Assembly (NCBI GenBank): GCA_017477325.1
Contig: JAFUWV010000010.1
Location: 369,897-433,896 of the forward strand
Direction: 5' to 3'
From: Paludibacteraceae bacterium
Lineage (GTDB): Bacteria > Bacteroidota > Bacteroidia > Bacteroidales > Paludibacteraceae
Length of the DNA stretch: 64,000 nt
The translations under genes were made by a program, and so were the position numbers. The notes beneath the pieces are model-generated. The model had not been told where the DNA came from and did not search any database. It saw only the letters and a program-made list of their open reading frames with translations. This document shows, one piece after another, positions 50,513 to 61,412 of the stretch (position 1 is the first letter of the stretch; each line of letters starts with the position of its first letter).

Positions 50513-53500
50513 CTACTCTATGACAAACTTAAGTGTCTTCTTGCGGTCTTCTGTCTGTACGCGCATCATATATACGCCCGAGTTGCCAGTAGTCTGATAA
50601 TCAAACGAAGTAACATTCTTGACTTCGGTATCAAGCAGAGTGCGTCCTGCAGAGTCATACACGCGGATAGCGGCAACATCTGTATCCTTCAGACCAAGCA
50701 GTGTCATTACCTCTCCACTCTTTGCATGATTAGGTACAAGAATGAAATCATCGTACTGTACGGGAGAGTACTCAACTGTCTTTGAGAGCAACACCTCAGA
50801 GCAAGGCACAAGTTGTGTCTGGTCGGGCAGAGAGATACGTGCATAGTATTCGCCTGGATGAAGTCCGAGCTTGCTCATGTACAAAGTATAGCCTGTCGCT
50901 ATAAACTCGTCGTCAAGCACCTCTGCCTCTGCCTCGTCTCGGGTGTCCACCACCTTGTACCACTCGACATCACTCTCCGAGAAGATGTATCCCAGGTGGA
51001 ACATACGTTTGGTATCAATCTCAAAGCGTGTCGTGTCGGCATCAACATTCAGATATACGACATTTACGCACACACCATACGGGTCTTCATGCTTCTGCCC
51101 GACAGGAACAGTCACGGGCTCTGAAGGCAGCACCTGGCATGAAGTGGTGACTACGAAACGCAATGTAAGCGAGTCAACTGCGGGAATATAGGTGTTAAGA
51201 TATTGGTCATAATTTCCTGTGCTCTCGTTGAGTATCTCCCAATAACAGCCAAGCACGGCGGGAGACAGAGCCGTAGCACGTGATTCTATATCTGCAAGAC
51301 TGCTCTCGGTTGCCTCCGCAAGAGCCAGTTGCTGACCGGCATTAGCCTTTGGAAGCAGAGTAATACGAGGCTGAGGAGTGTTGTCGGCAGGATAAAGTGT
51401 GATAGTAAATATACGTTTGCACCACACACCAGGTTCATACTCAAAGTCCGTAGAATCAACATACAGTGTTGCACCTGCCGGGTGAGGAACTACTTTTCCG
51501 GATGGAAGAGTATATTCGGCCCCTGCGCAAACCGTGTCATCTTTGATTACATAGATGGTGAAAGGCATAGTACGGAAATAAGCCGTTACCGCAGTGTCCG
51601 ACTTGACGAGCAAGTCATACTCTGCCCTATCGTAGCCGTCTGACCAGCCTACGAACTGATAACCGGAGTCGGGCACAGCCACCAGATGAGCAATCTCTTC
51701 GTACAAATATGTACCGCCTCCGCTCACACTGCCCCTGGTCGGGTCGCAATCAACATTCACGTTGTAAGACTTACGCTCAAGAACAGCGGTGAAAGTGGTA
51801 TCAGCCTCCACGGAAGAAATATATTTAGCGCCTGTAGTACCATCACTCCATGAGACAAAGTTCCAGCCTGTAACTTCAGGCGGATTGATGAAGTACGGAT
51901 TACCGCACTGCATCTGCTTTGTTATAGGCTCGCCTGCATCGGCGGGGTCAAGAACAATGGTGGCGGTGAAATATTGCCAGTCAAGAATAGCGGTAACAAC
52001 TGAGTCGGATGTAAGATGAATGGTACGCGAGGAAGCATCAGTCTCAGCGTCACTCCATCCGGATAACTCAAAACAGTCGTCCGGAGTTATATTAACCACT
52101 ACTTCTGTACCGTTGGGATATGTGCCTGCTCCCGTAACAGTTGCCGAATGAGCAGGCAGCACCTCGACATACAGCGTATAGACATCCTCGACAAACTCTG
52201 CCGTGAGAGTCATATTGCTGCCGACTGTAACATCATAAGGGTTTTGACGTGAGCCGGTCTCTATCCAACGTTCGAAACGATAGCCGGGCTGTATGGGAGT
52301 AGCAGTTACTGTAGCCATATCACCACAGGCATACATGCCGCCACCCGTAACAGTGCCGAGAGTAGGATCATTGGTGTTGACCGTAAGAGAATATTGCTTC
52401 TGCGAGAAGTTGGCACGAACCACGGTGTCGCTGTGAACTACAAACGTCTTACTCGGAGACGTGGTGCCATCTTCCCAGCTTATGAAGTCGAAGCAGGGGT
52501 CGGTAGTAAACGTAAGAGTAGCCGTTTCACCGCCTTCATATTCAGGTTTGTTAGTTATACCGATTGCTGCACCTGACGGATTAGTTTCAAGAGTCACGGT
52601 ATAGACTATCTTCTCGAACATGGCCGTGAGTGCGATATCTTCTGTTATCGTAAGGTTTCGTATTGAGTCCGACGAGTCCTTCCAACCGACGAACCGATAG
52701 CCTTCATTAGGTATAGGCGCTACCTGCACTTGGTCTGAGTATCCATAAATAAAGGTCGCGGGAGCCACCGGATTAGTATAACCCGAAGGAAGCGGTGTCA
52801 GACTGAACATGCCGCCACCGACACCTATATCAGCACCGTTCTTTACGATGACAGCATTGAGTGTGAGACGCTCTTTCTCCGGAGAGAAGATAGCTGTATA
52901 ACTTGTCGGAGAAGAATCTGTGAAAGTTATAATTCGTACAGAGTCGGTTACGCCGTCTGACCATCCGACAAATATATGATGGTCTGCTGCAACGGGAATA
53001 AGAGTAAACATGCTGTCACACTTCGTAGTAATTGACGAAGTGTAGGTCTGCTCCTGATATATTCCGTCAACCCGCCCGTAAGCAGTGTTATTGGAACCGA
53101 ATGTGATGGTGTATTCGTCAGAGAATTGGGCAGTGAGGTTAACATCTTCAGTCATAGTAATAGGCGAATGTTGCAACGATGTCTCACCATCGCTCCAACC
53201 AAGAAACATATAACACCCTACAACCGGCTCTGCCTTAAGTGTAGTTATAACCTCACCACATTCATACACACCTGTGCCTGATATCGTGGCGACACCTGCA
53301 GGAGTGGCGGATGCTGACAGCGTAAACTCCTTAATGCCAAAAGACGCGATATATGTCTTATTCTCAGCACCCACGGTGATAGTGCGAATACTGTCTGTAT
53401 TACCGTCATCCCATTGTTTGAATTCATAGCAAGTACGAGTGCCGGATGCTACAAGCGTGAGAGTTTCACCGCAATAACGCTCTGCCATGGTTGAGGTGGT

Positions 53501-55576
53501 CTCCTGAATCACCGCAGTGCCATATGAACTTGCCGACTGAACCGTTACTGTGGATTTCTTATGAGTATAGTATGCAGTGTACTGCATATCACAATTGACA
53601 GAAGATATCTGACGTTCCTCAGGATATGAACCATCATCCCAACGAACGAACTCATAGCACTCACCGCCATATTTGGAAAGAGTGATATCAGGAGTCAAAC
53701 ACTTGACTACTTCTGTAATAGTAGAGAATTCCTGATTATCATCGTTATCTACCATGTGAATGGTGATAATATATTGCTTTTCTGCAAACACGGCAGCAAA
53801 CGTAGTATCAGATGTCACAGAGACCGTACGTGTCGGATTTGTATCACCGTCAGTCCAGCGTTGGAACTCGTAGCAGGGTTCAGACGTTGAGGCTGTGAAA
53901 CTTACTTGAGAGCCATCAGTACAATACCATGACCACGGATTAACAGTTGACTCCGGAATTATGCTTCCTGAAGCAGCCGTAACATTCTCAATAACACCAC
54001 CTCCGAGTGAGCCATCATCAGTTTGTGCACGTAAGGTAAGAGTTATCTGTGGAACAAAGATAGCGGTAAAGTTGGATGGTGTGTCATTATCAACCAAGAT
54101 TGTGCGCACTGAATCTTGAGAGCCGTCACTCCAGCCCTTGAACAAGTATCCGTCATTGGCTATCGGAGTAAGCGTAAATGTGCTATCGCAATGCATGGTA
54201 GGTAATGGAGAGGAAGCTGCCGAACCGAGATACTCTGCTCTGACCTCACCCATCTGAGCATCATTGGGGCCAAAGGTAATATTCCAACTCTTCTCACGAT
54301 AGAAAGCATAGAAAGTGGAATCACTATGAATGTAAATACCATTCCATTCCGTACCTACATTTGCAGGATTCTCACCATACTGCCAATGATCAAAGTTGTA
54401 GCAAGCATTTGGTGCACCGAACAACTGTATGAAGTCACACTCCATCCACGCATTGTTTGTTTGCCCCGGCCTACCCGGAGCCCACCAAGGAGTACCTTGC
54501 TCCGGATCAAATTTTATCTGCACATGAAACTTCTTCTTCCTCATTTTGAGAGTAATGACACGATTCGAGGTGAGAGCTGTCTCTGTATGAGAAATAGTAA
54601 CCTGATTGGAATCAAGTTCCTGATCAATGCTATTATCATTATTAAAGTCCCAACCGGAAAATATATAACACGGGTTGTTCGCGGTAACGGTAATATTAGC
54701 ATCTTCACCACAATCCACCTCAACCTGAGCCTGGTTGGAGCCTACGCTAATCACTGAACCTGAAGTAACAGACACATCGTCAACAGAATTGTTGAGATAT
54801 TTAATTGTCAACGTATCTTTCTTTGGAACAAAGTTGGCAATGATATTCAGTGTGTCCTGCTCAAGAGACGGCAGTTGATAGGGATTCTGTGTCGAGCCGT
54901 CGCTCCAGCTCTGAAAGCGATAGCACGGGTCTGTTACCGTAGCACTGAGTGTGACACCCGTAGTCCACCATGGATAAATAAAGGGATTATTCTCAGTAGC
55001 ATTAAGCGTAGAATGCGACTGAGAAACAGTTCCTTTCGTATCATCATTGGCAGTGACATTGACATATACGCTATCTACTGCAAAATGAGCAATATATGTA
55101 ACTACTTCGTTATGATTACCTTTAACCTCGAACGTATATACAGAGTCACCGCTTACTCTTACTCCGTTTTTCTCCCAATATGTGAAATGATAATGCTCGA
55201 CTGCAGAAGCTTTTATAGTCACATCGTTTCCGCACTTGAATGTACCATCACCGGATGTCGCTCCCATTGAGGCATCTGCAGACTGAGTCTGAACAATAAT
55301 ATCATTGGGAGCATAGGTTGCGGTGTATGTTGCATCGGTGGTAACTAAGATTGTTCGCGGGTTATCAGTATTACCATCCATCCATTGTTCAAAGTGATAG
55401 CACTCGCGACTGGCGGCAGGTACTGAGATAGTGGCAGTTGTACCGGCAGGATAATCCACACAATACTCTTGCCCTTCTTCGCCGAAGCAGATTTTGTAAT
55501 ATGTAGTCTGAGCGCTTATTACACCTGCAAACAAGCACATCAGTATAGTAGTCAATATTAATCTATAATATCTCAT
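50513..55576 (-). CDS. Giant secreted protein of InlB-type B repeats with T9SS sorting domain (1687 residues)
   Basis: A signal peptide (MRYYRLILTTILMCLFAGVI) precedes about 17 repeats of 70-90 residues built around the pattern CYxFxxWxDGxTxxxRTIxVxxDxTxTAxF (for example CYHFEQWMDGNTDNPRTI). This is the divergent InlB B-repeat (Flg_new-like) type found in bacterial adhesins. A small domain with CQVLPSEPVTVPVGQ follows. The end (DFILVPNHAKSGEVMTLLG, AIRVYDSAGRTLLD, NSGVYMMRVQT) is a T9SS sorting domain. No enzyme motif is seen. An adhesin or matrix role is likely. Confidence 0.85.
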   Translation of the reverse strand: MRYYRLILTTILMCLFAGVISAQTTYYKICFGEEGQEYCVDYPAGTTATISVPAASRECYHFEQWMDGNTDNPRTILVTTDATYTATYAPNDIIVQTQSADASMGATSGDGTFKCGNDVTIKASAVEHYHFTYWEKNGVRVSGDSVYTFEVKGNHNEVVTYIAHFAVDSVYVNVTANDDTKGTVSQSHSTLNATENNPFIYPWWTTGVTLSATVTDPCYRFQSWSDGSTQNPYQLPSLEQDTLNIIANFVPKKDTLTIKYLNNSVDDVSVTSGSVISVGSNQAQVEVDCGEDANITVTANNPCYIFSGWDFNNDNSIDQELDSNQVTISHTETALTSNRVITLKMRKKKFHVQIKFDPEQGTPWWAPGRPGQTNNAWMECDFIQLFGAPNACYNFDHWQYGENPANVGTEWNGIYIHSDSTFYAFYREKSWNITFGPNDAQMGEVRAEYLGSAASSPLPTMHCDSTFTLTPIANDGYLFKGWSDGSQDSVRTILVDNDTPSNFTAIFVPQITLTLRAQTDDGSLGGGVIENVTAASGSIIPESTVNPWSWYCTDGSQVSFTASTSEPCYEFQRWTDGDTNPTRTVSVTSDTTFAAVFAEKQYIITIHMVDNDDNQEFSTITEVVKCLTPDITLSKYGGECYEFVRWDDGSYPEERQISSVNCDMQYTAYYTHKKSTVTVQSASSYGTAVIQETTSTMAERYCGETLTLVASGTRTCYEFKQWDDGNTDSIRTITVGAENKTYIASFGIKEFTLSASATPAGVATISGTGVYECGEVITTLKAEPVVGCYMFLGWSDGETSLQHSPITMTEDVNLTAQFSDEYTITFGSNNTAYGRVDGIYQEQTYTSSITTKCDSMFTLIPVAADHHIFVGWSDGVTDSVRIITFTDSSPTSYTAIFSPEKERLTLNAVIVKNGADIGVGGGMFSLTPLPSGYTNPVAPATFIYGYSDQVQVAPIPNEGYRFVGWKDSSDSIRNLTITEDIALTAMFEKIVYTVTLETNPSGAAIGITNKPEYEGGETATLTFTTDPCFDFISWEDGTTSPSKTFVVHSDTVVRANFSQKQYSLTVNTNDPTLGTVTGGGMYACGDMATVTATPIQPGYRFERWIETGSRQNPYDVTVGSNMTLTAEFVEDVYTLYVEVLPAHSATVTGAGTYPNGTEVVVNITPDDCFELSGWSDAETDASSRTIHLTSDSVVTAILDWQYFTATIVLDPADAGEPITKQMQCGNPYFINPPEVTGWNFVSWSDGTTGAKYISSVEADTTFTAVLERKSYNVNVDCDPTRGSVSGGGTYLYEEIAHLVAVPDSGYQFVGWSDGYDRAEYDLLVKSDTAVTAYFRTMPFTIYVIKDDTVCAGAEYTLPSGKVVPHPAGATLYVDSTDFEYEPGVWCKRIFTITLYPADNTPQPRITLLPKANAGQQLALAEATESSLADIESRATALSPAVLGCYWEILNESTGNYDQYLNTYIPAVDSLTLRFVVTTSCQVLPSEPVTVPVGQKHEDPYGVCVNVVYLNVDADTTRFEIDTKRMFHLGYIFSESDVEWYKVVDTRDEAEAEVLDDEFIATGYTLYMSKLGLHPGEYYARISLPDQTQLVPCSEVLLSKTVEYSPVQYDDFILVPNHAKSGEVMTLLGLKDTDVAAIRVYDSAGRTLLDTEVKNVTSFDYQTTGNSGVYMMRVQTEDRKKTLKFVIE

Positions 55577-55637
55577 ATTTATGAGTAAGATGCTAAAAAC
55601 AAGCGTATTAATAGTGTTTCATAGAAGGTTATATTTA

Positions 55638-55683
55638 TAACACAAGAGAAGTGTACCCGTTTCGGGTCACTTCTTTTGTGTTA
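55638..55683 (-). terminator. Long hairpin after the ribosomal operon
   Basis: Arms 55638-55653 and 55668-55683 pair over 16 positions with one mismatch and enclose a second stem ACCCG-TTT-CGGGT. It lies 55 bases after the rplQ stop and before the next gene on the same strand. No clear T tract follows on the minus strand, so it may be a processing or Rho-related element. Confidence 0.55.
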
Positions 55684-55737
55684 TTATCGTATGTTGGTGA
55701 CCATTCTTCATCATCCAACACTAAGCAGTTTAATTCC

Positions 55738-56223
55738 TTATTCTGCTGCCTGTTCCTCTGCAGGGGCTTCTGCTGCGGGAGTCTCTTCAGCCTTCGGAGC
55801 AGCTTTCTTGCCTGCACGACGGGTTGTTTTCTTGGTTGTCTTCTTAACCTCTTTGAGCATGTTCTCGTTGTAATCAACAAGTTCTATCATACTCATCTCG
55901 GCAGCATCACCAAGACGATAGCCTGTACGAAGAATACGGGTGTAACCGCCGGGGCGGTTAGCTATCTTCTCAGCTACGTTCTGGAAGAGTTCTGTAACAA
56001 CAGCTTTCTGTTTCAGTTCTGCAAACACTATACGGCGGTTTGCAGTAGTATCCTCTTTTGCACGGGTGAGGATAGGCTCCACATACATGCGGAGTGCTTT
56101 AGCCTTGGCTGTAGTGGTCTGGATACGCTTGTGCATAATCAGCGAGCAAGCCATATTGCTAAGCATAGCATTGCGGTGAGCAGCCTTACGTCCAAGGTGA
56201 TTGAATTTATTGTTATGTCTCAT
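55738..56223 (-). CDS. rplQ: 50S ribosomal protein L17
   Basis: L17 lines the exit-tunnel side of the large subunit. The core ([60 protein letters not shown]) is clear. At 161 residues it is longer than the about 120-residue core because of an Ala/Glu/Lys-rich tail, common in Bacteroidota. It is the last gene of the block, 6 bases after rpoA. Confidence 0.97.
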   Translation of the reverse strand: MRHNNKFNHLGRKAAHRNAMLSNMACSLIMHKRIQTTTAKAKALRMYVEPILTRAKEDTTANRRIVFAELKQKAVVTELFQNVAEKIANRPGGYTRILRTGYRLGDAAEMSMIELVDYNENMLKEVKKTTKKTTRRAGKKAAPKAEETPAAEAPAEEQAAE

Positions 56224-56229
56224 TTTTGT

Positions 56230-57225
56230 TTATTCGTTAACGGTTATATACTTGGAGATATCCATGCCGAAAGCAAGATTGTTACGCTCGAGCAGTTCAT
56301 CAAGTTCGGTGAGCGACTTCTTTCCGAAGTTGCGGAACTTCAGAAGGTCAGCACGATGATACTTGACAAGCTGAGCCAGTGTGTCAACCTCAGCGGCTTT
56401 GAGGCAATTGAGTGCACGTACGGAAAGATCCATATCAACAAGACGGGTGTTGAGAAGTTGTTTCATTTTAACAATCTCCTCATCCTGGTCAGGTGCTTTC
56501 ACTTTCACAGGTTCTTCAATGATTATCTTTTCATCAGAGAAGAGCATGAAGTGGAAGATAAGGATTTTTGCTGCTTCCTTGAGTGCATCTTTAGGTGTGA
56601 TGCTGCCATCAGTATCAATCTCAAGAGTCAACTTCTCATAGTCAGTCTTCTGCTCAACACGATACTGGTCGATAGCATAACGCACATTGCGGATAGGTGT
56701 ATAGATGCTGTCAGTAGGAATTACTCCGATAACATCCTGTGCAGTACGGTTCTCGTCAGCAGGCACATAGCCACGTCCTTTGTTTACATGGATTTCCATT
56801 TCGAACTTAGCGCTCTCATCCATTTGTGCTATTACAAGCTCCGGATTAAGCACATCAAAGTTACGAATGCTACCTTGGAAATCACCTGCAGTAAGCAATG
56901 TCTTGCCTGCCACTTTTACAGTGAACACTTCTGCTTCCTCCTCTACACCTTCTTTTCTGCGGAAACGAACCTGCTTGAGGTTGAGGATGATGTTAGTTAC
57001 ATCGTCTATCACACCGGGAATGGTGGCAAATTCATGTTCAATACCACTAATTTTGATAGAACAGATTGCATAGCCTTCGAGTGAAGAGATGAGGATACGA
57101 CGCAGTGCGTTACCAATGGTGATGCCGTAACCAGGCTCCAAAGGACGGAATTCGAAAACGCCCTTGGTGTCGGTGGATTCAAGCATTACCACCTTGTCTG
57201 GTTTTTGAAAATCTAATATTGCCAT
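56230..57225 (-). CDS. rpoA: DNA-directed RNA polymerase subunit alpha
   Basis: The alpha subunit starts RNA polymerase assembly. The 331-residue protein has the N-terminal dimerization domain ([35 protein letters not shown]) and the C-terminal DNA- and activator-binding domain ([20 protein letters not shown] followed by [15 protein letters not shown]). It lies between rpsD and rplQ as usual. Confidence 0.98.
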   Translation of the reverse strand: MAILDFQKPDKVVMLESTDTKGVFEFRPLEPGYGITIGNALRRILISSLEGYAICSIKISGIEHEFATIPGVIDDVTNIILNLKQVRFRRKEGVEEEAEVFTVKVAGKTLLTAGDFQGSIRNFDVLNPELVIAQMDESAKFEMEIHVNKGRGYVPADENRTAQDVIGVIPTDSIYTPIRNVRYAIDQYRVEQKTDYEKLTLEIDTDGSITPKDALKEAAKILIFHFMLFSDEKIIIEEPVKVKAPDQDEEIVKMKQLLNTRLVDMDLSVRALNCLKAAEVDTLAQLVKYHRADLLKFRNFGKKSLTELDELLERNNLAFGMDISKYITVNE

Positions 57226-57233
57226 GAATTTTA

Positions 57234-57839
57234 TTATTTAGAGTAGAGTTCGACGATGAGTTGTTCTTTGATGTTCTCGGGAATCTCTTCACGAGGAGGA
57301 ATGTTGATGTATTTGCCACACAACTCAGCCTCGTTCCATTCCAACCAAGGATATTTTGAATGGTTGAAACCACTAAGAGAATTTGCGATAACTTCCAAAG
57401 ACTTGCTCTTTTCGCGAACTGCTACTACCTGACCCGGACGAACCGAGTAAGACGGAATGTTAACCACCTTGCCGTCAACTATTATGTGACGGTGGCTAAC
57501 CAACTGACGTGCTGCGGCACGGGTTGGAGCTATACCGAGGCGATAAACAATATTATCAAGGCGCGACTCAAGTAACTGGAGAAGAATCTCACCGGTAATA
57601 CCTTTAGAGCGCTGAGCCTGTTGGAAGAGAAGACGGAACTGACGTTCCAAAACACCATAGGTGTATTTTGCTTTTTGCTTTTCAGCGAGCTGAGTACCAT
57701 ACTCAGAGTTTTTCTTACGGCGGTTCACACCGTGCTGTCCGGGAGCATAGTTACGCTTATTGAGCACTTTGTCCGGACCGAAGATAGGTTCACCGAAACG
57801 ACGTGCAATACGTGATTTTGGTCCAATATATCTTGCCAT
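57234..57839 (-). CDS. rpsD: 30S ribosomal protein S4
   Basis: S4 is an early-binding 16S rRNA protein that nucleates 30S assembly. The 201-residue protein starts [20 protein letters not shown] and has the S4 RNA-binding domain ([39 protein letters not shown]). The N-terminal zinc Cys motif is absent. It lies 8 bases before rpoA. Confidence 0.98.
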   Translation of the reverse strand: MARYIGPKSRIARRFGEPIFGPDKVLNKRNYAPGQHGVNRRKKNSEYGTQLAEKQKAKYTYGVLERQFRLLFQQAQRSKGITGEILLQLLESRLDNIVYRLGIAPTRAAARQLVSHRHIIVDGKVVNIPSYSVRPGQVVAVREKSKSLEVIANSLSGFNHSKYPWLEWNEAELCGKYINIPPREEIPENIKEQLIVELYSK

Positions 57840-57945
57840 AATTTGTAATATTTGATTATTTGTTGATTTGAATATATGAGGTTTAGAAGATATTTATCGT
57901 CTGTACTCATACAGCCCGGGGGCATTCAAATTAATTTAATTGTTA

Positions 57946-58335
57946 TTATACGCGGCGGCGTTTAGGAGGACGGCAGCCATTGTGTGGCAGCGGAGTAACA
58001 TCCACAATTTCCGTCACGTCAATACCGGCAGCTACGCAAGCACGGATTGCTGACTCGCGTCCTTGACCGGGACCTTTCACGTATGCTTTTACTTTTCTCA
58101 GACCAAGGTCAAAAGCCACCTTGCCTGCATCTTGAGCTGCCATCTGAGCAGCATATGGAGTATTCTTTTTAGAACCACGGAAGCCTTGTTTGCCTGCTGA
58201 AGACCAACTGATAACTTGGCCGCTACCATTGGCAAACGTTACTATAACATTGTTGAAAGAGGATTGTACGTGTAACTGTCCTACACCGTCAATCTTAACA
58301 ACGCGCTTCTTGGCTGCAACTGTTTTCTTTGCCAT
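57946..58335 (-). CDS. rpsK: 30S ribosomal protein S11
   Basis: S11 forms part of the platform near the mRNA exit site. The 129-residue protein has the signature [20 protein letters not shown] and ends [17 protein letters not shown]. It lies between rpsM (24-base gap) and rpsD (106-base gap). Confidence 0.98.
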   Translation of the reverse strand: MAKKTVAAKKRVVKIDGVGQLHVQSSFNNVIVTFANGSGQVISWSSAGKQGFRGSKKNTPYAAQMAAQDAGKVAFDLGLRKVKAYVKGPGQGRESAIRACVAAGIDVTEIVDVTPLPHNGCRPPKRRRV

Positions 58336-58359
58336 AATATCAAATGTTTAATGAGTTGA

Positions 58360-58740
58360 TTACTTCGTTGCTTTCTTCTTGTTTGCAACAGTTTTCTTAC
58401 GACCTTTTCTTGTACGGGCGTTGTTCTTTGTGCTCTGACCACGAACGGGCAGACCGAGACGATGACGAACACCACGATAGCAACCGATATCCATCAAACG
58501 TTTGATGTTAAGTTGAGTCTCTGAACGCAGGTCACCTTCCACCTTGTATCCGGCACCGATGACCTCACGAATTTTAGCAGCCTGGTCGTCTGTCCAATCC
58601 TGCACTTTGATGCTTGGGTCTACGCCTGCCTCGGCAAGGATTTTCTTTGCGCTTGAGCGACCTATTCCGTAGATGTAAGTCAAACCGACCTCCCCTATTT
58701 TGTTCTGGGGTAAATCTACACCAACAATTCTTATTGCCAT
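58360..58740 (-). CDS. rpsM: 30S ribosomal protein S13
   Basis: S13 contacts the 50S subunit and the P-site tRNA. The 126-residue protein starts [20 protein letters not shown] and has [20 protein letters not shown] followed by the basic tail. Confidence 0.98.
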   Translation of the reverse strand: MAIRIVGVDLPQNKIGEVGLTYIYGIGRSSAKKILAEAGVDPSIKVQDWTDDQAAKIREVIGAGYKVEGDLRSETQLNIKRLMDIGCYRGVRHRLGLPVRGQSTKNNARTRKGRKKTVANKKKATK

Positions 58741-58770
58741 AAATTTATTTTGTTTGTTTTGTTAATTACT

Positions 58771-58887
58771 TTAGCCCTGACGCATTTTCATCTTGGGCTC
58801 TTTTTTGTTAATTACATACAAGCGTCCTTTTCTGCGAACTATCTTGCAATCCGCATTGCGCTTTTTTACAGATGCTCTTACTTTCAT
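58771..58887 (-). CDS. rpmJ: 50S ribosomal protein L36
   Basis: A 38-residue protein ([20 protein letters not shown], ending PKMKMRQG). Only one of the four zinc ligands of the classical form remains, so this is the zinc-independent type. It lies between infA and rpsM as usual. Confidence 0.95.
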   Translation of the reverse strand: MKVRASVKKRNADCKIVRRKGRLYVINKKEPKMKMRQG

Positions 58888-58955
58888 AAAAGTATTTTGT
58901 TTTGAGTGTTTTGCTTATAAAGCTGAGTAAGTCTCACAACAACAGATGAGAGGCT

Positions 58956-59174
58956 TTATTTGTAGCGGAAACTGATCCGCCCTTTTGACAAGTCATACGG
59001 ACTCATCTCAACCTTTACTTTGTCACCGGGAAGAATCTTAATGTAGTGCATACGCATCTTACCGGAAATATGAGCCGTGATGACGTGTCCATTTTCCAAC
59101 TCTACACGGAACATTGCGTTAGACAATGCTTCGGTAATTGTACCATCAATTTCTATTGCAGTTTGCTTTGCCAT
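58956..59174 (-). CDS. infA: Translation initiation factor IF-1
   Basis: IF-1 binds the ribosomal A site during initiation. The 72-residue OB-fold protein starts [20 protein letters not shown] and contains [20 protein letters not shown] and [19 protein letters not shown]. It lies between map and rpmJ. Confidence 0.97.
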   Translation of the reverse strand: MAKQTAIEIDGTITEALSNAMFRVELENGHVITAHISGKMRMHYIKILPGDKVKVEMSPYDLSKGRISFRYK

Positions 59175-59238
59175 ATTAGAATATTGTTTGATGTCGTTAA
59201 TATTTCTATATTAGTTTGATATTGTTGACATCTACTGA

Positions 59239-60024
59239 TTAGATGAATCTGTCTCCAAGGACTTCCTTGATATAATCGAACGTTGACAAGATGTCTGCCT
59301 TCCCGTTTCTTACTGCTACTGAGAGCTCGTAGTGGGCTGCAGGTTTGCGATCTGCAGCACGAGCTGTCCAACCATCGTTCTCTATGATAACATTTCTTCT
59401 TCCTGACATGACCATCGGCTCTATGGCTATAACCATACCTGACTTGAGCACAACTCCGTTCCCACGCTTTCCGTAGTTGGGGACCTCGGGATCTTCGTGC
59501 ATGTCTCTACCGATACCATGACCTATGAATTCACGTACAACCTGAAAGCCTGCCTTCTCAGCATTTGCCTGAATAGTTGCACCTATATCACCAAGTCGTT
59601 TTCCGGTCACTGCCTGTTCAATGCCTTTATAGAGACAATCTTTGGTAGTGCGCAGCAGCCGCATCACATCTTCGCTAACTTCTCCCACCGGAAAAGTATA
59701 CGCCGAATCGCCGTGAAAGCCGTTCTTAAGTACACAAGTGTCAACAGAGATGATATCACCTTCTTTGAGATAAACCTTGTCAGAAGGTATCCCGTGAACC
59801 ACTTGTTCGTTAACTGAGGTGCAAAGAGTAGCAGGAAAGCCTTCATAGCCCTTGCAGGACGGGATTGCTCCATTATCGCGGATAAACTCCTCGGCTATCT
59901 TGTCAAGTTGAGCTGTAGTCACTCCGGGAGCAATAGCTTTGGCTACTTCTGCCAAAGCTTTGCCCAGAATGAGGTTGCTCTCACGAAGCAACTCTATTTC
60001 CTCATCAGTCTTAAGAAAGATCAT
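59239..60024 (-). CDS. map: Methionine aminopeptidase, type I
   Basis: This metalloenzyme removes the initiator methionine from nascent proteins. The 261-residue length is normal for type I. The five metal ligands are visible in order: Asp in ISVDTCVLKNGF and FHGDSAYTF, His in EFIGHGIGRDMHE, Glu in MVIAIEPMV, and Glu in VIIENDGWTA. It lies between secY (37-base gap) and infA. Confidence 0.97.
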   Translation of the reverse strand: MIFLKTDEEIELLRESNLILGKALAEVAKAIAPGVTTAQLDKIAEEFIRDNGAIPSCKGYEGFPATLCTSVNEQVVHGIPSDKVYLKEGDIISVDTCVLKNGFHGDSAYTFPVGEVSEDVMRLLRTTKDCLYKGIEQAVTGKRLGDIGATIQANAEKAGFQVVREFIGHGIGRDMHEDPEVPNYGKRGNGVVLKSGMVIAIEPMVMSGRRNVIIENDGWTARAADRKPAAHYELSVAVRNGKADILSTFDYIKEVLGDRFI

Positions 60025-60061
60025 CTTAATGAATATTCAAATATCTGAATTTCACATCTCA

Positions 60062-61408
60062 TTAATATGCCATCGCACCTGAACGTCCTTTGATACGCAT
60101 GCCGGACTCAAAGAATCCGTCATAGTGACGCATCAGAAGATGACTTTCAATCTGCTGCAATGTGTCAAGAATCACACCTACCATAATCAGAAGTGAAGTT
60201 CCGCCAAAGAACTGTGCAAATCCCATGCTTACGCCTGCCAAACGGGCAAAAGCAGGAAGAATAGCAACAATAGCGAGGAAAATACTTCCGGGCAAGGTTA
60301 TTCGAGACATAATGGTATCAATGTAATCAGCAGTTTTCTTACCTGGCTTCACACCCGGGATAAAACCATTATTACGCTTCAAGTCCTCTGCCATCTGAGT
60401 AGGATTGATAATAATAGCTGTATAGAAATATGTGAAGAGAATGATAAGAATTGCGAATACCAAGTTATATGCCCAACTGGTATTATCCATGAAAGCACGA
60501 ACAAACGCGCCTGCCGACTCTGATGCAGAGAAACCTACTATGCTGATAGGAATAAACATAATGGCTTGTGCAAAAATGATAGGCATAACGTTTGCTGCAT
60601 TAACTTTCAAAGGAATATACTGACGAACACCACCATACTGTTTGTTGCCCACAATGCGCTTTGCGTACTGCACCGGAATACGACGTGTACCCTGCACAAG
60701 AGCAATAGCAGCCATGAAGACAACAAGAAGCAGAATGATTTCAGCAAGGAATACCACAAGACCGCCACCTGCATCGCCTAAGCGGGATGAGAACTCCTGA
60801 ACGATAGCACCCGGGAAACGGGCAATAATACCAATGAGGATGATGAAAGAAATACCGTTTCCAACACCCTTGTCGGTAATACGCTCACCCAGCCACATAA
60901 CGAACATGGAGCCTGCACATAGCAGGATGGTTGACGAGATGGTAAACCAATTGAACCCGATTGCAAGAGGCTGACCTGCCTGAGCCATCTGAACTGAAAG
61001 GTTTACAAGATAACTCGGTCCTTGAACAAGAAGGATTGCTACTGTTAAATAGCGTGTTATCTGGTTAATCTTCATACGTCCGCTTTCACCTTCGCGGCTC
61101 ATCTTCTGGAAATATGGCACAGCGATAGTAAGAAGCTGGATTACGATACTTGCCGAGATGTAGGGCATAATACCGAGCGCAAAGATTGATGCATTCGAGA
61201 ACGCACCACCAGAGAACATATCCAACAATGCCAGCAGACCGCCTGCTGTCTGAGCATGAAGTGCACTCAGAGCATCCGGGTTAACACCTGGAAGAATTAC
61301 ATACGAACCGAAGCGGTATATCAGCACGAACAACAGCGTTGTCAGCAGTCGCATACGGAGATCTTCTATCTTCCAGATATTCTTTAGTGTTTCAAAAAAC
61401 TTTTTCAT
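60062..61408 (-). CDS. secY: Preprotein translocase subunit SecY
   Basis: SecY is the central channel of the Sec translocon in the inner membrane. The 448-residue protein has ten expected membrane helices and the signatures YRFGSYVILPGVNPDAL (helix 1), FSGGAFSNASIFALGIMPYI (plug region) and a C-terminal YIDTIMSRITLPGSIFLAIV. It sits 4 bases after rplO. Confidence 0.98.
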   Translation of the reverse strand: MKKFFETLKNIWKIEDLRMRLLTTLLFVLIYRFGSYVILPGVNPDALSALHAQTAGGLLALLDMFSGGAFSNASIFALGIMPYISASIVIQLLTIAVPYFQKMSREGESGRMKINQITRYLTVAILLVQGPSYLVNLSVQMAQAGQPLAIGFNWFTISSTILLCAGSMFVMWLGERITDKGVGNGISFIILIGIIARFPGAIVQEFSSRLGDAGGGLVVFLAEIILLLVVFMAAIALVQGTRRIPVQYAKRIVGNKQYGGVRQYIPLKVNAANVMPIIFAQAIMFIPISIVGFSASESAGAFVRAFMDNTSWAYNLVFAILIILFTYFYTAIIINPTQMAEDLKRNNGFIPGVKPGKKTADYIDTIMSRITLPGSIFLAIVAILPAFARLAGVSMGFAQFFGGTSLLIMVGVILDTLQQIESHLLMRHYDGFFESGMRIKGRSGAMAY

Positions 61409-61412
61409 TATA